Assembly: GCF_024055575.1 (NCBI RefSeq)
Contig: NZ_JAMXOE010000002.1
Coordinates: 620,001 to 684,000, forward strand
DNA: 64,000 bases
Source of the DNA: Mucilaginibacter flavidus
GTDB taxonomy: Bacteria; Bacteroidota; Bacteroidia; Sphingobacteriales; Sphingobacteriaceae
Reading direction: 5' to 3'
Positions 18,285-25,824 of this stretch are shown here, in pieces (the first letter of the stretch is position 1; the number at the start of each line of letters is the position of its first letter). Under the pieces are notes generated by a model that searched no databases, was not told the origin of the DNA, and saw nothing but the letters and a program-made list of their open reading frames with translations. Made by a program: the position numbers and the translations under genes.

Positions 18285-19373
18285 CTATTTTTCTTCCTGG
18301 TTCTTGACTTCCGGTTCCTGACTCCTGGTTCTTGACTCTTGACTCTTTGTTCTTGGTTCTTGACTCTCATACCTCCCCAGCGTCTTCTGTAGTTGCTCCC
18401 GTATCTGTTTCACCAAAAGCCGCGGACCCAGCACGCGTATCTTCGGGCCAAAGCCGAGCAGTTCGCGTTCCAGCTCAAAGTTCATGATCACGCGGATGCT
18501 GAAGATCTTGCCATCGGCATCTTCGCTCAGTAGCTTTTGGGTGTGGTGGATGGGTTTGGTAATAATGTATGGTGCATTGGCATCATCTATCCAAAACACC
18601 ACCTCCACATCGCGCTGGTTGGGGCTTTTGGTAACGCCCAGCACATCGTCATAATAAGTCGCCAGGTTAATGCTTTTGTTTTCGCGGTATTCCTCTTCGT
18701 GTTCTTCAATGGTCTTTATCCTGTCGAGCGCCAGGGTAAGCAGCGGCCCGTTCCGGGCGTGCGACTGCCCCAGCACAAACCACCGGTTGCGGTACTCCTT
18801 CAGCAAATAACCGCTGAAGCAAAACGTATTGGGCACCCTGGCCTTAAAGCTCTGGTAGGTAACACACATGGTTCTTTTAGCCACAATGGCCCGGCGGATA
18901 ACCTCAATCCACTCCAAACCCTTCAAATTATCGTTCTTCTCAAAATCAATAACCGGGGCGCTGTGCGTTTTTTGGGTGTAGATTTTATCCTCCAGTTTAC
19001 TCACCATCTCGTTCACATCAGCAAAATGGCTGAAGCCCTTAAACTGCTGCAGCAGACCCGCCACCTCGCCCAGCACCTGCATATCGTGGTTATTAAGCGG
19101 TATATTGGTAATGCTGTAGTTTTTATCCGAATAGGTATAATACTTCCTGTCCACCACCACTATCGGGGCTTCATAACCCAGCTTATTGCTGCGCATCATC
19201 TCCATATCCGCCTGTATGGTGCGGCGGCTAACGCCGGTATCAATACCCTGGTATTCGTATAAGGCGTCGGAACAGGCATCAATTAAATCCTCCAGGGTCC
19301 ACTTTTTATAGCGGTTTTGCAGGCAATGGTCGAGGGTGCGGTAGCGGATGAGGGCATTGCGGTTTACGGGCAT
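18285..19373 (-). CDS. WYL-domain transcriptional regulator
   Basis: A 362-residue regulator. The N-terminus holds an HTH (about 1-75: RYRTLDHCLQNRYKKWTLED then GVSRRTIQADMEMM). The WYL region (about 155-240) contains AIVAKRTMCVTYQSF and FSGYLLKEYRNRWFVLGQS, and a WCX extension follows. WYL domains sense nucleic-acid or nucleotide ligands in known members. The last 30 residues (from YESQEPRTKSQ) are a low-complexity Ser-Gln-Glu-Pro tail encoded by a TTCTTGACT-type word repeat, so the true ancestral end is probably near LQKTLGRY. It is divergent from rtcB, 379 bp away, and may control it; that is inference from position. Confidence 0.85.
   Translation of the reverse strand: MPVNRNALIRYRTLDHCLQNRYKKWTLEDLIDACSDALYEYQGIDTGVSRRTIQADMEMMRSNKLGYEAPIVVVDRKYYTYSDKNYSITNIPLNNHDMQVLGEVAGLLQQFKGFSHFADVNEMVSKLEDKIYTQKTHSAPVIDFEKNDNLKGLEWIEVIRRAIVAKRTMCVTYQSFKARVPNTFCFSGYLLKEYRNRWFVLGQSHARNGPLLTLALDRIKTIEEHEEEYRENKSINLATYYDDVLGVTKSPNQRDVEVVFWIDDANAPYIITKPIHHTQKLLSEDADGKIFSIRVIMNFELERELLGFGPKIRVLGPRLLVKQIREQLQKTLGRYESQEPRTKSQESRTRSQEPEVKNQEEK
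18290..18368. repeat. word repeat (TTCTTGACT/TTCCTGACT units) inside WYL 3' end
   Basis: About nine imperfect copies of a 7-12 bp word (GGTTCTTGACT, CCGGTTCCTGACT, CTCTTGACTC) run in series. They are read in frame as the C-terminal tail of the WYL protein. Confidence 0.75.
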
Positions 19374-19376
19374 GTT

Positions 19377-19447
19377 TTGATTTCGGATTTCGGATGTTCG
19401 ATTTCGGATTTATTTAATTGCGGATTGCGGAAGTTCGATTGCGGAAT
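19377..19447. repeat. word repeat (GATTTCGGA / GATTGCGGA units)
   Basis: Short units GATTTCGGATTTCGGATG, TTCGATTTCGGA and GATTGCGGAAG follow one another directly upstream of the WYL start codon, so they occupy its promoter region. Confidence 0.7.
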
Positions 19448-19480
19448 TGGTTTAACAAGTCTCCCCGGTCGAAGCTTAAG

Positions 19481-19513
19481 TCCTCTCCTTTGGAGAGGAT
19501 TTAGGTGAGGCGA
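19481..19513. repeat. REP-like hairpin (TCCTCTCC-TTT-GGAGAGGA)
   Basis: A perfect 8-bp stem with a 3-nt loop is followed by TTTAGGTGAGGC. The element at 19707 has the same layout (hairpin, then ATTTAGA-GGGGGC), so they belong to one dispersed family. Confidence 0.75.
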
Positions 19514-19636
19514 AGATGAGGCTTGTGTTTAACCTTCTACAGTTAACTAAAATAATTTTTGAAATTTATTGATTTATTTTTTACTGCGCAAATACATTGC
19601 GCAGTAAGGGTGTTATTTTGTACCAGCAAAAAGCCC

Positions 19637-19668
19637 CACCCAAACCCTCCCCGGTAGGGAGGGCTTAA
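19637..19668. repeat. REP-like hairpin (CCCTCCC-CGGTA-GGGAGGG)
   Basis: A perfect 7-bp stem, with the family tail GCCCCACCCAAA before it, so it lies in the opposite orientation to the elements at 19481 and 19707. Confidence 0.75.
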
Positions 19669-19706
19669 AAAGAAGGAAAAAAAATAACAAAGCGCGAAGT
19701 TCAAAG

Positions 19707-19738
19707 TCTCCCCTACCGGGGGAGATTTAGAGGGGGCT
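19707..19738. repeat. REP-like hairpin (TCTCCCC-TACCG-GGGGAGA)
   Basis: A 7-bp stem followed by TTTAGAGGGGGC, ending 15 bp before the rtcB start. It could affect rtcB expression as a 5' leader hairpin. Confidence 0.75.
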
Positions 19739-19752
19739 AAAACACTAACACA

Positions 19753-21264
19753 ATGAAAAAAGAAAATACACCCGCACCCGAAAACACCTCCCCCGCTAAC
19801 CAGCGGGGGCCGGGGGGCCTCAAGGTGTCAAACAACGAACTCAAAGCCCTCGGCATTAACGACGTTAAAATACTCGAAAACTTTAGCCGCGTGGCCAACG
19901 GACTGTTAAAACATGCCGTAATGGACAAGCCCGAAATCCTCGCCAACCTCGAAGCTTTAATTGACGACCCTATGCCCTACGCGCTTAAAAAAGGCGGCAA
20001 GTTTAAAAACCTGGCCGAAAGCGTCATCAACCTGCGCAAAGAGGGCAAGTTTTTAAAGCAGCAGCGCAGCACGTTTGCGCTTAAAGAGGAAATTGCCGAC
20101 TTCCCCGTTTGGGGTTTGGAACACATTGAGGTGGGCGCGCTGGCACAGATGAAAACAGCTGTTAAATTGCCGATAGCTGTCGCCGGCGCGCTGATGCCCG
20201 ATGCGCACCAGGGCTACGGCCTGCCCATTGGCGGCGTGCTGGCCACCACGGCAAACACCATTATCCCCTTTGCCGTTGGGGTTGATATTGCCTGCCGCAT
20301 GTGCCTCAGCATTTTCGATTTGCCCGCCGCCACGGTTGACACCGAAGCCGATATGCTGAAAGGCATGCTGATGGACCATACCTATTTTGGCATTGGCTGC
20401 ACCACCAAATCGTACCACGACAGCTCGCTGTTCGATAGCAAAACGTGGGGCGAAACCAAGGTGATACGTAACCTGAAGGACAAAGCCTACGCCCAGCTGG
20501 GTACCAGCGGCACCGGCAACCACTTTGTGGAATGGGGCGAGCTTACCCTCGCCGAAGGCGCATTGGATGGCATCCCCGCAGGTAATTATTTGGCCCTGCT
20601 TTCGCACTCCGGCTCGCGCGGGTTTGGCGGCTGCGTGGCCGACCATTACTCAAAAATAGCCATGAGCAAAACCAAACTGCCGCCTGAAGCCAAGCATTTG
20701 GCCTGGCTAAATTTAGATAACGACGAAGGGCAGGAATACTGGATTGCCATGAACCTGGCCGGCGAATACGCCAGCGCCAACCACCACGAAATACACAACA
20801 AAATTGCCCGTGCGCTAAACCTTAACCCGCTGATGCGGATTGAGAACCACCACAATTTTGCCTGGCAGGAGCAGCTGGCCGACGGTACCCCCGTAATGGT
20901 GCACCGCAAAGGGGCCACGCCGGCTGGTCCCGGTGTGCTGGGTATTATCCCCGGCAGCATGAGCACCCCCGGTTTCGTGGTGCGCGGTAAAGGCGACGCG
21001 GCCAGCATCAACTCCGCCAGTCACGGTGCAGGCCGACTGATGAGCCGCAGCGCAGCCTTCAAAACGCTCGACAAAGTCGCCATTGCCGCCAACCTCGCCG
21101 ACAAACGCATCACCCTTATGGGCAGCGACGTTGACGAAGCCCCCATGGCTTACAAAGACATCCACGCCGTAATGGCCGCCCAAAGCAACCTGGTAGAAGT
21201 ACTGGCCAAGTTTGAACCGCGGATTGTAAAAATGGCAGACCCGAAGGAGAAGCCGGAGGATTGA
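19753..21264 (+). CDS. rtcB: RtcB-family RNA ligase
   Basis: A 503-residue GTP-dependent RNA ligase that joins 2',3'-cyclic phosphate (3'-phosphate) and 5'-OH ends, acting in tRNA splicing or RNA repair. All active-site elements are visible: metal ligands in VGVDIACRM (Asp, Cys), GTSGTGNHFVEWGE (His), LLSHSGSRGFGG (His) and ENHHNFAW (His), and the nucleotidyl-accepting His in SASHGAGRLMSR. PGSMSTPGFVVRGKG is also present. No RtcA cyclase or archease lies nearby. The first 30 residues are not family-like: TSPANQRGPGG is encoded by a REP-type hairpin, so an original start further in (for instance near VSNNELKALGI) is possible. Confidence 0.93.
   Translation: MKKENTPAPENTSPANQRGPGGLKVSNNELKALGINDVKILENFSRVANGLLKHAVMDKPEILANLEALIDDPMPYALKKGGKFKNLAESVINLRKEGKFLKQQRSTFALKEEIADFPVWGLEHIEVGALAQMKTAVKLPIAVAGALMPDAHQGYGLPIGGVLATTANTIIPFAVGVDIACRMCLSIFDLPAATVDTEADMLKGMLMDHTYFGIGCTTKSYHDSSLFDSKTWGETKVIRNLKDKAYAQLGTSGTGNHFVEWGELTLAEGALDGIPAGNYLALLSHSGSRGFGGCVADHYSKIAMSKTKLPPEAKHLAWLNLDNDEGQEYWIAMNLAGEYASANHHEIHNKIARALNLNPLMRIENHHNFAWQEQLADGTPVMVHRKGATPAGPGVLGIIPGSMSTPGFVVRGKGDAASINSASHGAGRLMSRSAAFKTLDKVAIAANLADKRITLMGSDVDEAPMAYKDIHAVMAAQSNLVEVLAKFEPRIVKMADPKEKPED
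19790..19816. repeat. REP-like palindrome inside rtcB coding sequence
   Basis: CCCCCGCT (19790-19797), loop AACC and AGCGGGGG (19802-19809), followed by CCGGGGGGCC. It lies in frame at codons 13-22 of rtcB. Confidence 0.75.
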
Positions 21265-21668
21265 TTGGTGAGTGGTGAGTTGTGAGTGGAGAGTGGTTTA
21301 AAAAAGTGACAGTAGGGGTGGGGAGTGGCAGTTATTATTGTTCCCTCCCACCCCATTTGTCATCCCGAGCGACAGCGAGGGATCTTATACAAGCGAAAGG
21401 TATTGCGAGAGTTAGGTATACGCTCAATAAGTTAATCAAGTTGGACCCGTAATAAAAACTGCAAACTGCCAACTTTTAACTGCCAACAGATTAAACGGGC
21501 GTTTCCCGCTGATAGAAGCGGGCCGCTCCGCTAACTAGCGGATCATACGGCACAGGCGTTAGGCGCGAGGCCGGTATCCGCTGCCATCGCTAACGCGGGG
21601 ATGCGGTAATATTATGTAGAATACCAAATGAAAAATAACATTAACTTGATGATTTAAATAGAGCAACT
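21265..21668. repeat. repeat-filled spacer (word repeats and REP-like units)
   Basis: Contains GTGAGTGGTGAGTTGTGAGT-type words (21267-21298), a REP-like unit reading GTCATCCCGAGCGACAGCGA (21359-21378, with GGGATCTT following), an AACTGCCAAC word series (21458-21488), and a GC-rich stretch with several imperfect hairpins (21495-21605). I see no gene in it. Composition drops sharply in GC after about 21610, where the accessory island begins. Confidence 0.6.
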
Positions 21669-22289
21669 ATGCAGCCGATATTTTCAAGGAATCACGACAT
21701 TGATAAAATTGCTTTTCTTAATTGGCGTATCTCGAAAGAGGATGACATAAGAAATATGAAAAATTTAGCCGATGACTTTATGATGTCAGCGATAGAACTA
21801 TCTAAACTATGCTTAATCGACAATCGTCATAAAAGAGCCGATGTCTTAATTTTTCCGATTTTAACTAATGTTAATCATGGAATTGAATTGTATTTAAAAT
21901 CAATTACCTGGACGCTAAATATATTATTAGGGTCGAATCAACGGATCGAAGGAAGTCATAACATTAAGCAAATCTTTGAAACTGTAAAATCAAAAATAAA
22001 GTTATACAAGGGCAACATTAAATTAAAGAATTTCAATGATGCAACAAGGGGCCTAGATGCGTATATCACAGAACTGTTTGATAAATTAAATTCGACCCCG
22101 CAGAATGACAATATGGATTTTTCCCGTTATCCATTCGATAAAAAATATGACAATCATTTCTACGTTGATGCGGTAGGAAATGTGGAAGTTGACTTGGAAA
22201 ACTTCGTTCTAAGATTTGAAGAAATCAGAAAGAACTTAGAAAGCATTTCAGATTACCTATTCTACCAAGAATTAAATCAAGATTGGTAA
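21669..22289 (+). CDS. HEPN-like protein of unknown function
   Basis: A 206-residue soluble, helical protein. The segment ILTNVNHGIELYLKSITW followed by SHNIKQIFETVKS resembles the first helices of HEPN-like domains, in which a conserved E-L-x-L-K helix precedes a G-H-x-L motif. I do not see a clear R-x4-6-H nuclease motif, so catalytic activity is doubtful. The gene is AT-rich compared with rtcB next door, and 76 bp separate it from another unknown gene on the same strand. Its role in defence is suggested only by its company. Confidence 0.6.
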   Translation: MQPIFSRNHDIDKIAFLNWRISKEDDIRNMKNLADDFMMSAIELSKLCLIDNRHKRADVLIFPILTNVNHGIELYLKSITWTLNILLGSNQRIEGSHNIKQIFETVKSKIKLYKGNIKLKNFNDATRGLDAYITELFDKLNSTPQNDNMDFSRYPFDKKYDNHFYVDAVGNVEVDLENFVLRFEEIRKNLESISDYLFYQELNQDW

Positions 22290-22365
22290 ATTGTAATTAT
22301 TAAACGGGGCGAGTTTGTATAGAAATATAGCATTTATGTAACGGTGCATTATAATTAAACTTCAA

Positions 22366-22899
22366 ATGGAAGAAAATAAAAAGACACATTGGCGAAGAAA
22401 TGATTTCAGATTAAAAAGTCTGTTCATGATTGTAGATGGACTACAAAAGTCAATAAAAGAACTTGAAAAAAATTTAACAGAGATTCATTGGTATGATGCA
22501 GATTGGTTGATGCAAGAAACCGAGCCTATTTATGGTTTAGCTTTTATCGCGTTTCAGAATTACATTATTGGAAGTATTGCGGACATCGATGGCACATCCC
22601 AAAACAAACATGCTTTCTTTAAAAAAGACCGAGCCATTGATGGCTATGCGTTCACAACAATTGAACTAATTACAACTCTTGCTAATTATGCTAAGCATAA
22701 AGACGAAAAGTTACTTCAAGGAACTACGACTATTTTAGATGGTTTTAAATTGAATTATAAAGACGTAATTTATTTAGATGAAGCGGCAATATTTCAGGGT
22801 TTGGATATTTTGGATAAGGATTGGGATCTATTTAAAATCCAAGACTATGTAACAGTTTGGCGTGAATCCTTGTGGATTTCAATGGAGTGCCAGAACTGA
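22366..22899 (+). CDS. hypothetical protein with ANYAKHKDE motif
   Basis: A 177-residue protein, mostly helical, no signal peptide. TTLANYAKHKDEKLL resembles the N-Y-x-K-H pattern found in several uncharacterised families of abortive-infection or HEPN character, but I cannot name the family. It is AT-rich, co-oriented with the gene at 21669 and convergent with the nuclease at 22937. It could be a partner of the 206-residue protein. Confidence 0.6.
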   Translation: MEENKKTHWRRNDFRLKSLFMIVDGLQKSIKELEKNLTEIHWYDADWLMQETEPIYGLAFIAFQNYIIGSIADIDGTSQNKHAFFKKDRAIDGYAFTTIELITTLANYAKHKDEKLLQGTTTILDGFKLNYKDVIYLDEAAIFQGLDILDKDWDLFKIQDYVTVWRESLWISMECQN

Positions 22900-22936
22900 A
22901 ATTAAGCTCATAATACAAGAAAATATCTTTGGTATA

Positions 22937-23866
22937 TTATTTGCCTTCTAAAATTTTAGTAACAGAGAAATATATCTCCCCAGTTTCCGCAGCGTGCCTT
23001 CTTTTCCGAAATAGAAGTTGATGTAAATCGATCCTGTCTTCTAATACCGCATTTAGGTCCATTCCATCCATAAGAATCATTCCGGCAGCATTCTGGCCGG
23101 ATAGTTCTCTTGCACCCTGAGTAAACCCGTCGATTGACACATATAACCCTAATGTGTTTTTCAATTTACTTGCTAATGTTCCTGCAAACTTCTTAAGATC
23201 ACCCGTTTCAATTGGCCTCTTTTGCCATTTCGCTTCTAACAAATAGTCAGAATTTTCAAACGTAAAAGCACCATCAATTTGTTCGTCATTAAGAGCAAAG
23301 GATCGTTTTGGTTCCAAATCAAACAATGTAAATAATTCATTTAAAAACCCTTCCAATTCTCGTCCTCTTTTCTGCACGTTCGGTTCGGTAGCCAAAAGCA
23401 TAAACTTGCTTTTTAGTGCTTCAATTTGCAGTACTTTGCCTTGGATTACCGAGGCTTTTTCTTCCAATTTCCTTTTCCTTATTTCCGATTCTTTTTTTTC
23501 CTGTTCAATTTTGAAAAAACCATTTGCGTATTGCCTAAGGTTTGCCACTGCCTCGGTGGCCTTTTTTATCTTTAAATCCGGATCATCCCACTGTCTTAGG
23601 TGGGAAAAGTCATCCATGTTCGCAGTTTCTAGTATTAGTTCCAAAAGATCGTTCTCATAAATATCTTTTCTCTCGATCATTCGATCTATAAGATTATTTA
23701 CACTCTCATACTTTCTATTAGATTCCCAATCTATTGTGATTAAAATAGTTGTGTTTTTTATTGTAAGGTTGATAAAGTTTTTTAAGTCTTGCTTCTTCCA
23801 ATAAATATTAATTAGCGCTTCTTTTAAAGCGGTGATTGCAGCCGGGGAAAACTTTTTCATCTTCAA
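22937..23866 (-). CDS. PD-(D/E)xK restriction-endonuclease-like protein
   Basis: 309 residues. The C-terminal half is a restriction-endonuclease-like fold: E172 in GRELEGFLNELF, D198 in EQIDGAF and E211-x-K213 in YLLEAKWQKR form the usual catalytic set, as in Mrr-like enzymes. The N-terminal 90 residues (FSPAAITALKEALINIYWKK, then DLKNFINLTI) form a separate small helical domain, and a coiled coil (118-155) joins the two. Such a layout suggests a sensor or adaptor domain steering a nuclease, as in abortive-infection effectors; that role is inference. No methyltransferase is adjacent, so a classical restriction system is unlikely. Confidence 0.75.
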   Translation of the reverse strand: MKMKKFSPAAITALKEALINIYWKKQDLKNFINLTIKNTTILITIDWESNRKYESVNNLIDRMIERKDIYENDLLELILETANMDDFSHLRQWDDPDLKIKKATEAVANLRQYANGFFKIEQEKKESEIRKRKLEEKASVIQGKVLQIEALKSKFMLLATEPNVQKRGRELEGFLNELFTLFDLEPKRSFALNDEQIDGAFTFENSDYLLEAKWQKRPIETGDLKKFAGTLASKLKNTLGLYVSIDGFTQGARELSGQNAAGMILMDGMDLNAVLEDRIDLHQLLFRKRRHAAETGEIYFSVTKILEGK

Positions 23867-23922
23867 GGTTTATCATGTAAAAATAGCAATTGTAAACTAT
23901 ATAATTGCGTTTAGTTAAAGCT

Positions 23923-24095
23923 CCCCTGCTGCCGCAAGGTACTCGCTTGTGGCCCGAGTTTAGGTAGCCGACATGTAGGTCGGTATATTGGATGGCAGGC
24001 CCCGATGTGTCCATTTATGCAATCAATCGCAAATACACAGTTTGTTACCTGTCAGCGTACCAAAAGCGAGGACGCTTGCGGTAGCGAAAGAACAA
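23923..24095. repeat. dispersed repeat A, copy 1
   Basis: Runs from CTGCTGCCGCAAGG through TGTGGCCCGAGTTTAGGTAG, GGTCGGTATATTGGATG, TTTATGCAATCAATCGCAAA and GTTTGTTACCTGTCAGCGTA to GCGGTAGCGAAAG. It is shared, in the same order, with 25597-25755 and 30353-30495. Confidence 0.7.
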
Positions 24096-24147
24096 AAACG
24101 CTTGCGAGAACGGGGGAAGAGCGGTGGGGAAGAATTTCTTACTCGTA

Positions 24148-25521
24148 TCAGATTACAAGTTCCTTTATATTTTCAAGTTTATTTTTAAGTTCGGCAACCT
24201 TATTATCATCTATAAAGGAATCATCGAGAAGAGAAATCAATGTATTCTTGCTCAGATCAATAGCTATAGTGGTAACCAATACTATTCTTACGTAATTGAT
24301 AATTATCAATGCAAAATTATCGATGTTAATAAATTCGGTTATAAATTTTGATTTATCACCATCAGTTAAATAGCCACCATGTGCAAACTTGCTTCTAATG
24401 CCGTATGCCTTACTAAGATGGCTCCTAACTTCTAATGGCTTAAATCCTAAAACACCCAGTATTTTGCTTGTTCTGGTTTGCATCTTAAATGATAACTCTT
24501 GGGTATCATTTGATAGAAGCGCTTCAATTCCCATCATGGCATTAGCGATCCTTCTTTCAGTAGGAACGTTTTCAGTTAAAGCCTCATTATATCTATCAAA
24601 GGCTGTAGATATGTAGTCTACCTTTTTTTCAAAAGCATAAAAGTTTTTTGGAATAACTAACGTTTTAATGAAGTTTATAAATGACGATTCCATTTCCTTT
24701 TTGAAAACACTTTTTTGCCAAGGAAGAATTTGCTTTGCGGGTATGCCCATGTTACCGCCATTAGAAAGCGGAGTTATTATATCGAATTTAATTTCATATG
24801 ACCTGTATTGAATACTACCCGGAAAATACAGTTTTAGAAGGGCCATATATTCTTCAACTTTTTGTTGAAGCAAAGCGCCATTTCGATCTTTTGAAATATA
24901 GGTAATTTCAAGAATAGCAGTATTAAATGGGAAAATATGTTGAATAGGTAAATCCTGGTATTCCGATTGTTCAAAATCAGATTGTTTTGTTTGTCTTAAA
25001 ATAGCATGTTCATCTATCCTAAATTCTGGAAAATCTAAAATTACACCTGACAAATGTACAGTTGCAGTTCCATGGACAGGATCACCATTTAATTCTGAAA
25101 TTACTTTGTTTTTTATTGCTTGTAAGGTACTCTTATCCGGGCTCCCATTCCCTTCAAAATATACAGGAAGAATTTTATAGATAAAACTTTGGATTGGGAT
25201 AATGGCATACTGATCCGCATTTCTTTCACGCAAGTATTTTTCTGCTGCAAGAAATGTCGAAAGTCGATAAATATCGGAACTTAGATCAAAGCTTGCTTTC
25301 GTCCAATTCTTCTTTTTATGAATAATGCGTGATGCGTGGTCAATCTCTACTCCATTTTGGGTATAAAAAAAGTTGTTTATTTTCCAACCATATGATTCAT
25401 CCACGCCGTGCATAACATTACCAGAGGAAATTTTCTTTTTAACCAATTCGCCTACCTCAACCATGAGATTTTCAAGATGCTCTGCCGTTTTTGTATCTTC
25501 TTCTAAATCCATTACTATCAA
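24148..25521 (-). CDS. Apea-like HEPN-domain protein
   Basis: 457 residues. The C-terminal part is an Apea-type HEPN domain: NVPTERRIANAMMGIEALLS, then QTRTSKILGVLG, then AYGIRSKFAHGG, in which R376 and H381 give the R-x4-H RNase motif. The N-terminal 280 residues are an unnamed beta-rich region that could sense a trigger. HEPN RNases act in abortive infection and toxin-antitoxin systems by cutting RNA. ATG codons at 25521 and 25512 are both possible starts. It lies between two copies of repeat A, next to a PD-(D/E)xK protein and a DUF262 protein, which supports a defence role but does not prove it. Confidence 0.75.
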   Translation of the reverse strand: MIVMDLEEDTKTAEHLENLMVEVGELVKKKISSGNVMHGVDESYGWKINNFFYTQNGVEIDHASRIIHKKKNWTKASFDLSSDIYRLSTFLAAEKYLRERNADQYAIIPIQSFIYKILPVYFEGNGSPDKSTLQAIKNKVISELNGDPVHGTATVHLSGVILDFPEFRIDEHAILRQTKQSDFEQSEYQDLPIQHIFPFNTAILEITYISKDRNGALLQQKVEEYMALLKLYFPGSIQYRSYEIKFDIITPLSNGGNMGIPAKQILPWQKSVFKKEMESSFINFIKTLVIPKNFYAFEKKVDYISTAFDRYNEALTENVPTERRIANAMMGIEALLSNDTQELSFKMQTRTSKILGVLGFKPLEVRSHLSKAYGIRSKFAHGGYLTDGDKSKFITEFINIDNFALIIINYVRIVLVTTIAIDLSKNTLISLLDDSFIDDNKVAELKNKLENIKELVI

Positions 25522-25596
25522 AGGTATATAATAACTCTTTTAATTTCTTTCCTCTTCTGGCGCCAGTATCGGCGCAGGCAAAATCCCCTCGCTGCT

Positions 25597-25755
25597 GTAG
25601 CGTCCCCACTTGCGGCCCGCGTTTAGGTAGCCCGTAAGCTATTCGAGATAATGCAGGGTAAACTCCAATGAAGTATATTTATGCAACCAATCGCAAATGC
25701 ACGGTTTGTTTCTTGTAAGCGTGTCACAACCGAGGACGTATGCGGTAGCGAAAGG
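25597..25755. repeat. dispersed repeat A, copy 2
   Basis: ACTTGCGGCCCGCGTTTAGG, TATTTATGCAACCAATCGCA, GGTTTGTTTCTTGTAAGCGT and ATGCGGTAGCGAAAGG align to copies 1 and 3. The central 40 bases are unrelated to them. The rest of the 303-bp spacer shows nothing else I can name. Confidence 0.65.
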
Positions 25756-25824
25756 ATTATTCTTCCAAATAATTTTGTATTAATGGATTTATCATGCATA
25801 TTGTCGACTTAAACCTATCTTGTC

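Noticed and set aside
18290..19447. Word repeats as a CRISPR array.
   Set aside because: Units are 7-12 bp, imperfect, and have no regular spacers; no cas gene is present.
22937..25521. Nuclease and HEPN gene as a classical restriction-modification system.
   Set aside because: No methyltransferase, specificity subunit or helicase is present in the window.
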